From Roseovarius aestuariivivens (lineage in GTDB: Bacteria > Pseudomonadota > Alphaproteobacteria > Rhodobacterales > Rhodobacteraceae): a DNA stretch of 64,000 bases. The notes under the pieces were generated by a model. That model was not told the origin of the DNA. It did no database searches and saw only the letters and a list, made by a program, of their open reading frames with translations. Positions 1 through 6,096 of this stretch are shown here, in pieces. The number at the start of each line of letters is the position of its first letter. Within the stretch, counting starts at the first letter, position 1. The stretch is from NCBI RefSeq assembly GCF_004761875.1, contig NZ_SJEY01000006.1, positions 1 through 64,000 on the forward strand. The letters are read 5' to 3'. Both the position numbers and the translations under genes were made by a program.

Positions 1-6
1 TTGGAT

Positions 7-55
7 ACCGGCCTCCCGCAACGGAAAGTATTGTCCAGATGGACCAGAGGCCGGT
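7..55. repeat. 9-bp inverted repeat ACCGGCCTC/GAGGCCGGT
   Basis: Perfect 9-bp arms at 7-15 and 47-55 with a 31-bp loop, directly downstream of the YecA-family gene stop at 62. It could be a terminator stem, since the loop is long and there is no T-run, or part of a feature cut by the window edge. Confidence 0.35.
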
Positions 56-61
56 CATGCA

Positions 62-586
62 CTAACAATCAACCTGGACCACTCCGTGGGGGCAGTCCAG
101 AATTTCCTTTGCAGCAGCATCCAGCGTCTCGTCCAAGTCCTCTTGCGATATGCCCAACACCGAGTTTCCGTTGTCATCCAGAATATGAACCAGAATAGGT
201 GTCATGAGACGAGCACCAGCACTGCTCTCCGTGAGCCTCAGCCATTCCTTGTGACGAAGCGAAACTGCCTTCATGAACCCCTCACACCAGTCCATCGCAA
301 TTACATGGCCTTCCTTGGCTTGCCAGAATATTGGCTCTACCTCGGGCGGGTCTTGTGACAGGCCATAGGCTATCTCTCCGTAGAGACAAACAATCGTTTC
401 GATCACCCAATCGGGGGTGCCTTCCACATGGCCTCCCATAGCGACCGGCATCCATTCCTCCGGCTGTATCATGACATGTGAGCAGACAACCCCATGCATG
501 AAACCATCCAAATCCGATATACACATGCAGGAGTCCGGAGTGGCATCCGAAGACAGGTAATCGTCTAGTTCATCAAGGCTTTCCAT
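62..586 (-). CDS. YecA/UPF0149 family protein
   Basis: 174 aa. The core SDLDGFMHGV and EEWMPVAMGG segments match the UPF0149 (YgfB/YecA) family, small helical proteins of poorly defined role. Many family members end in a SEC-C zinc motif; this one ends without it. The frame stays open upstream to a GTG at 697, but that extension is atypical for the family. The ATG at 586 places the family core close to the N terminus and has an AGG about 7 bases upstream, so I prefer it. It lies in the low-G+C accessory segment. Function in this organism is unknown. Confidence 0.7.
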   Translation of the reverse strand: MESLDELDDYLSSDATPDSCMCISDLDGFMHGVVCSHVMIQPEEWMPVAMGGHVEGTPDWVIETIVCLYGEIAYGLSQDPPEVEPIFWQAKEGHVIAMDWCEGFMKAVSLRHKEWLRLTESSAGARLMTPILVHILDDNGNSVLGISQEDLDETLDAAAKEILDCPHGVVQVDC

Positions 587-697
587 ATCGTTGCCTGCAG
601 GACAGTGGTCTGCAATCAGTAAACCGGAGATGACGATGGATGCAAAATGATGAATGAAACAATCAGGGTCTTCATCGAACAAGGCTGGAGTGGCCAC

Positions 698-1066
698 ACA
701 GGTCGTAGGTGTGTGCCAGATGATTATTAATAATGGTTTTTAAAGGCGGGTCATCGCTCAAAGTTTCACCCCCGCCGGGCGATTGGTCCCGACGAGGGCT
801 TAGTCTTAGAACACGCTTAGGTAGTGAAATATAGATAACAGAAAACATTCAGTTGCACAAGATTATGTTATCTTTTTTAGGCAAGACCTTGGACGTTCCT
901 GATGGTTCCGAGGAGTGTCATGGTTTGTCTGCATAGGTCACAGGTGGTTAAATTACCCCCGCCAGACGTGAATCCAGCGAGGGTAGCAACTGCTAAATGC
1001 TGACTAGGTGACACTTGACTGTGAAAACACAGTGATCGTCAGGTGAAGCGTGTGAGGCTTCCTAGG
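698..1066. other. Intergenic stretch, no gene seen
   Basis: A+T-rich DNA between two minus-strand genes. No open frame with a start and ribosome-binding site is convincing. A GGCGGG/CCCGCC pair near 746-780 could form a loose hairpin but has no T-run. Confidence 0.5.
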
Positions 1067-1642
1067 TTAAACCTGTTTCTTCTTCTTACGGGCGGCGAAC
1101 CCAAGAGCGGCTAAGCCCCCCGAAAGCAGTAGAAAGCTCGCAGGCAAGGGGACGGCAGAAATTTGTCCGCGAATTTCACCACTAAGATGGTCGTTTGTGT
1201 GCACGTTTATGTATAAATTACCCGCAAGTAGATCTGGCACCGCAGACGCCAAATCTACTGTGCCTTCACCCACGTCCCATACAGCAGAGAGACTGAAGCC
1301 TGTAGCAGACTCCACAAAGCTTTCGTCTCCATCGATGTTGTTATTAAAGCCAGTCGGACCGAACCCAAACACCACAGGTCCGTTCGTACCCGCCGGTCCT
1401 TGATGGATATGAATGCCTGGGGCTCCTACTAGATCCGATAGAAAGATCCCTCGAACAAAGAGGTCAATAAACAGCTCTGTTTGACTATCGTTAAGTTCCA
1501 GCGTCGCATTGCCGCTTGCACCCGTCACAACGCGTGGCACCTCCTGATCCCCAGTAAGATTAGCCGAAAAATTAACTACAGCAGCATGTGCTTGCACAAC
1601 GCTGGTAGCTAACATCACAGCTGAAAGCAGCAGTTTTCGCAT
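1067..1642 (-). CDS. CHRD-domain exported protein with VPLPA-CTERM sorting signal
   Basis: 191 aa. An N-terminal signal peptide (MRKLLLSAVM... ending near AHA) is followed by a CHRD domain, with family features such as the GDQEVP start, GIHIHQGPAGTNG and the late NVHTNDHLSGEIRGQ block. The C terminus carries VPLPAS, then a hydrophobic helix, then an RKKKK tail, the layout of VPLPA/PEP-CTERM signals processed by exosortase-type enzymes. The start at 1642 has GGGAGAGG upstream; an in-frame ATG at 1696 would add 18 residues ahead of the signal peptide and is less likely. It probably acts outside the inner membrane. No exosortase gene is seen in the window. Confidence 0.8.
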   Translation of the reverse strand: MRKLLLSAVMLATSVVQAHAAVVNFSANLTGDQEVPRVVTGASGNATLELNDSQTELFIDLFVRGIFLSDLVGAPGIHIHQGPAGTNGPVVFGFGPTGFNNNIDGDESFVESATGFSLSAVWDVGEGTVDLASAVPDLLAGNLYINVHTNDHLSGEIRGQISAVPLPASFLLLSGGLAALGFAARKKKKQV

Positions 1643-1818
1643 TTCCGCGATCCTCTCCCATAATAATAAATAAGCACAAAGGTAAAATTTAAGCAACGAT
1701 AGGATGGTTCACCGGTTAAGGGCGAGTCTCAACCTGTCACAGAAGACAAATGCGCGCGCCCAAAATGATGCTGTCATCTGTTCGGCCTCTGGCTGCGGTT
1801 CTGTTCGATAACCATTAT

Positions 1819-1935
1819 TCACATACCCGCCGCATCGGCGCACGATCCTTCGATCATTTCATCGAATTCATCGGCGAAGTCCGTGACCTCTTCATCCCAG
1901 ACGAATGTTGAAACTTCCTCATCTTCTTGGCTCAT
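1819..1935 (-). CDS. Small acidic protein, 38 aa, coupled to the upstream ORF
   Basis: The ORF starts at an ATG that overlaps the stop of the preceding 71-aa frame (ATGA overlap at 1932-1935) and ends at TGA 1819-1821. About two fifths of its residues are Asp or Glu, with only one Cys and almost no basic residues. I do not recognise a family. The overlap suggests translational coupling and gives some support that it is real, but short acidic ORFs also arise by chance. It could be an excisionase-like or partner protein of the integrase; that is a guess. Confidence 0.4.
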   Translation of the reverse strand: MSQEDEEVSTFVWDEEVTDFADEFDEMIEGSCADAAGM

Positions 1936-2147
1936 TTTTTCACCCTCTTTCTGCCTGAAGCCGTCTTCACTTCCTCCGCCTCAGCCTGATCTACCAGTTC
2001 TTGATGCTCCCAATCTGGATCGTAATACCTATGATAACCATCTGCCACTGCATCGAAGACAGGTCTCAGGGTATCGATCTGCGTGATGATGTAGCCCTCT
2101 GTCACACTGCGTGACTTGTGGTCTAGAAGTTGCCCCAGTCCTCGCAC
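1932..2147 (-). CDS. Integrase C-terminal-like fragment, 71 aa
   Basis: The frame opens with a GTG directly after an in-frame TGA and overlaps the last 25 bases of the full-length integrase in another frame. The sequence LLDHKSRSVTEGYI resembles the GH...Y catalytic block of a tyrosine recombinase, with D for G and Y in the expected place. It is followed by a basic tail ending RKRVKK. No R-H-R part of the catalytic set is present, so it cannot be an active recombinase alone. It may be the stump of an older integrase fused behind the current one, or a small DNA-binding accessory protein. The ATGA overlap with the next ORF is compatible with expression. Confidence 0.45.
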   Translation of the reverse strand: MRGLGQLLDHKSRSVTEGYIITQIDTLRPVFDAVADGYHRYYDPDWEHQELVDQAEAEEVKTASGRKRVKK

Positions 2148-3604
2148 TCATACGCCAGAGCTAGCTGTTCCTGCATTTCCGTCAGCCGTTCGCCTGATCC
2201 GTATCCCCCAGCGATACTGTTTTGAGAAGCATGTCCCATGATTGCATGCTGGATGTGCTCCGGTGTTCGTACCGCTCGCAGTTTGTCCTTCATGGTGTGG
2301 CGGGCTGAGTAGGCGACCAATGCCGAGTCCTTTATCTCCATCTTCTTACGTATGATGCGATTCAGTGTCTGGCTTATTGAGTCCATGCCCCCGTCTCGTC
2401 CATACCGAGGCAACAGGGGAGCTTGTGGATCCTCGCGTTGATCGTGCTTGGCTACGTAATTTCGCAGTTCCTCCAAAGCCTCACCCACGAGTGGTAGGTC
2501 TCTCTCCGATGCATCGTTCTTGAGTTGGCGGATACGGTTATGCCGAAGCTGAATGTGCGGTGTGTTGGCATCTAACTTGATTTCACCGACGGTGAGACCT
2601 GCTGCCTCCATAGTGCGACAGCCCGCGTGGCTCATAAGGAGAGCCACCAGCTTGACCTGTTCATGGCTAGCACGGGCATGCTTGAGGTACTCGTTAAGTT
2701 CCTGAGGTGTGAATGATCGTCGGGCAGCTTGTCTTTCGCGTAGGTTGGTCTCAAGCTGCAATCCGCTGAACGGATTTTTCAGGGGAAGGTCGAAGTGATC
2801 GCAGCCACAGTTGAAGATCGCCTGAAGTCTTTGGATTTCTTTGTTTAGCGTCGCGTTTGACCAACTGGGTTTTTCCCGCCTCAGATACTCGCGGTATTGA
2901 CGCATCAAAGGTTTCGAGAGGTTCTTGAGTGGGGTTTGCAGGTCAGATGACAGGTTGTACTCCAAGAAGGTTGCCAGTCTCAAAGCTGCACGCCAGTTCG
3001 CTTGTTCGAATTTCTTTTTGTTGTGCTCGGAGCGCTGCTTCTTCTCCTGATTGATCTCAAGATACAGCTTAACGCACTCTTCGAGTGTGGGCTCCACGGT
3101 TGATGGTTGCTCACCACGCAGGATCAGGGCTGCTTGATCCCATTGATCCGCCGGACTCCTCTTGGTGTAGATTGTTTCTCCTGTCGCAGGGTCTGTTCCT
3201 TCGTCTTTAAGGTCTGCGTACCTATTGAAGAATTCTGCGACCGTGTCCGCATATGCTCTCACTTCCTCAGGGCTGGCCTGAAAGTCTGGCTTTTGAAGGG
3301 GGTGTATGCCGTATCGCGTCAGAAATTCTTCTGCACTTTGTCTCGCGTAATGCACGTCGAGTACACTGGGAACTTTTACATCAGAGGCTTGGGGGTCATT
3401 CCCCCTTCGTATCTCTGCAACTCGCTTCTCGAACTTGGCGTTAACGAATGCTCCCTTCGCAAGCGCTTCCGAATGGGACTTGGTTTTCAGGGACCGCTTT
3501 TCTTCCCGTTTGCCAAAGACGTCGCGACAATCATCCGGTACCCTTCGTCGATACGAGTAAAAGCCGGTCTTCGACTTCCTGATGTAGCTCGTGACCTGTG
3601 CCAT
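2123..3604 (-). CDS. Tyrosine-type site-specific integrase
   Basis: 493 aa, full length. The N terminus (residues 1-60, YIRKSKTGFYSYRRRVP) is of the DUF6538 type common in alphaproteobacterial integrases. A central SAM-like core-binding domain follows (about 165-270), then the catalytic domain. Catalytic residues visible are R330 (HAGCRT), R435-H436 (YSARHT), H458 (MGH) and the nucleophile candidate Y468 (GGYGSG). The gene starts about 110 bp inside the tRNA-like edge at 3716-3735 and reads into the element, the usual layout for integrases next to their attachment site. It should catalyse insertion and excision of the element. Confidence 0.9.
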   Translation of the reverse strand: MAQVTSYIRKSKTGFYSYRRRVPDDCRDVFGKREEKRSLKTKSHSEALAKGAFVNAKFEKRVAEIRRGNDPQASDVKVPSVLDVHYARQSAEEFLTRYGIHPLQKPDFQASPEEVRAYADTVAEFFNRYADLKDEGTDPATGETIYTKRSPADQWDQAALILRGEQPSTVEPTLEECVKLYLEINQEKKQRSEHNKKKFEQANWRAALRLATFLEYNLSSDLQTPLKNLSKPLMRQYREYLRREKPSWSNATLNKEIQRLQAIFNCGCDHFDLPLKNPFSGLQLETNLRERQAARRSFTPQELNEYLKHARASHEQVKLVALLMSHAGCRTMEAAGLTVGEIKLDANTPHIQLRHNRIRQLKNDASERDLPLVGEALEELRNYVAKHDQREDPQAPLLPRYGRDGGMDSISQTLNRIIRKKMEIKDSALVAYSARHTMKDKLRAVRTPEHIQHAIMGHASQNSIAGGYGSGERLTEMQEQLALAYECEDWGNF

Positions 3605-3715
3605 CTAATCTTTGAGATTTTCAAGTGTGTACCATATGGGTCTTATTTTGTGTACCAAATCTCTCTGAAGTTATCAATAAAACAAGAAAAATAAGGGTAA
3701 ATCGTGCGAGGTGTA

Positions 3716-3735
3716 GAGTCCCTCACCGCCCACCA
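3716..3735 (+). other. Putative attachment site: tRNA 3'-end-like sequence
   Basis: GAGTCCCTCACCGCCCACCA can be read as half a T-arm, the 3' acceptor strand, discriminator A and CCA of a tRNA with acceptor start GGGCGGT. No matching 5' half precedes it, so it is not a functional tRNA gene here. It sits between the integrase gene and the first core-like gene, as expected for an att duplication left when an element enters a tRNA gene. The partner copy is outside the window. Confidence 0.45.
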
Positions 3736-3901
3736 TTCCCGGATACGTTGTATTGTTCAGGCGTCGAGAAGGGATTGTTTAGTCATTGGAAACATTCCGT
3801 TTTTCCGGACCATGGTCATTCCAAAAAGGACCGGTCGCTGATAGCACGTAGGTGGGGGGCGGCGTGGCCGCCATGCGCTTTTTTTGCGATCGGGGGACCG
3901 C

Positions 3902-4597
3902 ATGAATGCCATGCGAAATTCATTGGACTTGATAAAGGTCGGGGGTACCTGTGTCTCGGCGCTGGCGGCAAGCGGACACGAGGTTGAACTGATCAGCGAT
4001 TTCATCGCCGCCGAAGACCTCGTGCGCTCGATGGGCAAGGAAAGCGTGACGGCCAAGCTGTCGGGGCATTTCAACGACTTCACGGAAGAATCCGGCTTCT
4101 GGCTGGTGCTGCGCGAGCATGGCGAGTTCGCGGCGGCGGTGGCGACGCGCTTTGATCACGTGGGCCGGGAATCAATGGGCGATTACATGATTCGCACGAT
4201 GCGGCGGCACTATCCGCATCCGTCCGGTGAAACGCTTTTGCAGGTCACACGGGCGCTGCCGCCGGGGTTTCACGGCCGGATGGCCTATATCGGTGAACTG
4301 TTCGTGCGCCCGGGAAAGCGCGGCTCGCGGCAGCGCCTGAGGCACCTGATGCTGCTTTTGCATTGCTGCATCGCCGGCAAGTGGGAGGTCGACTGGACCT
4401 ATGCGCTGATGCGCGACCGCGACGTGATGGCGGGGTTCGCCACAACCTATGGCTTTACCGTGCAGTTGCCGGGCGTCGCGAAATGGGCGCAGCCCGCGCC
4501 GGCGGGACGCGACGACAGCGAATGGCTGGTGGCGCTCAGCGCCGATCACCAGGCCCACATGCTGCATCACTACGCCGGATCACTCCAGAGCTTGTGA
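3902..4597 (+). CDS. GNAT-like acetyltransferase, function unknown
   Basis: 231 aa. No exact family is recognised. The segment AYIGELFVRPGKRGSRQ followed by a hydrophobic helix looks like strand 4 and the acyl-CoA loop of a GNAT fold. The WTYALMRDRDVMAGFATTYGF part resembles the later GNAT helix, where the target often falls in a crowded protein core. Start at 3902 is preferred over an ATG at 3884 because GGGGGA precedes it. It is the first gene beyond the element edge. Its last 18 bases overlap the 3' end of the convergent XRE regulator, so transcripts of the two genes are antisense at their ends. Confidence 0.55.
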   Translation: MNAMRNSLDLIKVGGTCVSALAASGHEVELISDFIAAEDLVRSMGKESVTAKLSGHFNDFTEESGFWLVLREHGEFAAAVATRFDHVGRESMGDYMIRTMRRHYPHPSGETLLQVTRALPPGFHGRMAYIGELFVRPGKRGSRQRLRHLMLLLHCCIAGKWEVDWTYALMRDRDVMAGFATTYGFTVQLPGVAKWAQPAPAGRDDSEWLVALSADHQAHMLHHYAGSLQSL

Positions 4598-5308
4598 ATA
4601 GTTCAGCACGTATTTGTTGCCGTCGGCATCCTCGACCGGTAGCAGCAGGCGCTTATAGGTGAAGCGCAGCGGAAAGCTGTGACCGGGCAGCATGACGTCG
4701 ATTTCCTGAATCGACAGCTGCGGGTCGCCGTGGCTGGCCTCGACATGAGCAAGGCGCACGCTTTCGGTCAGCTTGCCGTCGAACGTGGTGAAGAGATATT
4801 GCAGATGCTCGGCCGTCTGGATGCCAAAGCTTTGCGCCGCAAGGCTTTGCGCGCCGATCTTGAAGGGTTCGGGCAGGCGCGAATCCGGTTCGGGCGCGCG
4901 GTAGAGATCGACATGCTCGCTCAGCGCGTCAAAGTTGGCCAGCTTGCCGCGCTGCTGGTGCCACCAGGTCAGCACGTCATCCAGAAGCGGGCGCGCGCCC
5001 CGCTGGTTCAGCTTGCGGTGCGCCTCTCGGGTGACGGCGGTCAGGATACGCTCGGCTTGGGCGGTCACGATGCGGTTGTCGATCTCGCCGCCCGCCAGGC
5101 TGATCTGGTCGTTCAGCCCGGCGATCTGGTTGGGCGTGATGCCCAGTGCCGAACAGATCTTAACCACGCTGGAATAGCCGGGGTCGCTTTTGGTCGACAG
5201 AAGGTTTGAAATATAGCGTTCGCCCTGTCCGATCTCGAGAGAAAGGCTTTTGTAGTCGTAAGGCGACTCTTGAATAAACGCTTTCAGGCGTTGGTGAAAG
5301 TCTTGCAC
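4580..5308 (-). CDS. XRE-family transcriptional regulator with C-terminal sensor-like domain
   Basis: 242 aa, GTG start with AGGA upstream. An N-terminal helix-turn-helix is visible at about residues 8-60 (SLSLEIGQGERYISNLLST, VVKICSALGIT). A linker leads to a C-terminal region of about 110 residues with an ISLAGGE turn and alternating strands, perhaps PAS-like (not confirmed). It likely binds DNA and responds to a small ligand. The gene is convergent with the GNAT-like gene, overlapping it by 18 bp, and is next to the element edge; a regulatory link between the two is inference. Confidence 0.75.
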   Translation of the reverse strand: MQDFHQRLKAFIQESPYDYKSLSLEIGQGERYISNLLSTKSDPGYSSVVKICSALGITPNQIAGLNDQISLAGGEIDNRIVTAQAERILTAVTREAHRKLNQRGARPLLDDVLTWWHQQRGKLANFDALSEHVDLYRAPEPDSRLPEPFKIGAQSLAAQSFGIQTAEHLQYLFTTFDGKLTESVRLAHVEASHGDPQLSIQEIDVMLPGHSFPLRFTYKRLLLPVEDADGNKYVLNYSQALE

Positions 5309-5720
5309 GGCAGCGCATCCTATTTAACGGACAGTAGATCACATATAAGTTCAATCGCAACTTCACGTCAATTAGAGCGCCGACATTCGGCATTAAATGT
5401 CGAGAAATTCAACAAGCTCAGGTTGACCTGATCACCAAACTCAGAACGCGTGCTACGATATAGATCCTACTTTACTTCAAAAGATTAGGCAATCTTATGG
5501 CAAATCAATAACACTAATATGGCGCTTGATTCTTCGGGACTGACTACAATGTCTTTCCATTGCCGAAACGAAACTAAGCTATTGTTTCGGTGTCATTAAT
5601 AAGCTGTGTTGAGCTGAATGCGGGTTTTGGGAAAAACAGTGTTTCTGAGGCATCTTTGAAGGCGGTTTTTGACCTGTTGGGAAATGCGTATAGGAAAGCA
5701 GAAAAGCTGCGTCTGAATGC
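5309..5720. other. Long intergenic stretch with a 7-bp inverted repeat
   Basis: A+T-richer DNA between the XRE gene start and the tRNA-Asp promoter. No coding frame stands out. CCGAAAC (5563-5569) and GTTTCGG (5584-5590) form a perfect inverted repeat with a 14-bp gap, which could be an operator or a weak hairpin. The promoter of the XRE gene must lie in the left part. Confidence 0.4.
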
Positions 5721-5748
5721 TTGACGGCGCCGGACGCGCAGACTAAAC
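5721..5748 (+). promoter_or_regulatory. Candidate promoter for the tRNA-Asp pair
   Basis: TTGACG at 5721-5726 is a good -35 hexamer; a poorer -10 (CTAAAC) follows after 16 bp. The predicted start site is about 30 bp ahead of the first tRNA. Confidence 0.35.
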
Positions 5749-5787
5749 CGCGCCTTACGCCGGGCGACGCCCGCGCGTGAGCAGCGG

Positions 5788-5864
5788 GCGGTTGTAGCTC
5801 AGTTGGTTAGAGTACCGGCCTGTCACGCCGGGGGTCGCGGGTTCGAGCCCCGTCAACCGCGCCA
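5788..5864 (+). tRNA. tRNA-Asp (anticodon GTC)
   Basis: 77 nt with encoded CCA. It has a 7-bp acceptor (GCGGTTG/CAACCGC), D-arm GCTC/GAGT, anticodon loop CTGTCAC and T-loop TTCGAGC. First of two identical copies. Confidence 0.97.
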
Positions 5865-5887
5865 CTGCTGCTTACGACAACCTTTGC

Positions 5888-5964
5888 GCGGTTGTAGCTC
5901 AGTTGGTTAGAGTACCGGCCTGTCACGCCGGGGGTCGCGGGTTCGAGCCCCGTCAACCGCGCCA
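5888..5964 (+). tRNA. tRNA-Asp (anticodon GTC), second copy
   Basis: Identical 77-nt copy, exactly 100 bp downstream of the first with a 23-bp spacer. It is probably co-transcribed with it; a tandem duplication raising gene dosage is the simplest reading. Confidence 0.97.
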
Positions 5965-6034
5965 CTTCCCTTCAGTTTCGTCACTTCCCGGGTATGGAAC
6001 GGCCTTGTGCCGTGGACTGTCTTGCATGGCCGCT

Positions 6035-6074
6035 GTCAGGACGCTGCCCCGGTTGGTCCGGGGCAGGTCGTGAC
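6035..6074. terminator. Strong hairpin between tRNA-Asp and the haloperoxidase gene
   Basis: CTGCCCCGG (6044-6052) and CCGGGGCAG (6058-6066) pair perfectly around a 5-nt loop, with outer GTCA/TGAC pairing at 6035-6038 and 6071-6074. There is no T-run on either side. It may serve convergent transcripts from both directions. Confidence 0.45.
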
Positions 6075-6096
6075 ATGTTTGGCGTGCTCTGAGGGC

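Larger units (their letters stand above)
1..3735. mobile_element. Right end of a probable integrated element (left end outside window)
   Basis: The segment is clearly less G+C rich than the rest of the window. It carries an integrase reading inward from its right edge and stops at a tRNA-3'-end-like stretch at 3716-3735, after which typical high-G+C chromosomal genes begin. Inferred cargo within view is a YecA-family protein, a CHRD/VPLPA exported protein and two small ORFs behind the integrase. The left boundary and the intact target tRNA are not visible, so the element type is not determined. Confidence 0.45.

Noticed and set aside
3107..3694. 195-codon plus-strand open frame near the integrase
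   Set aside because: Antisense of the integrase N-terminal part; no ribosome-binding site and no domain.
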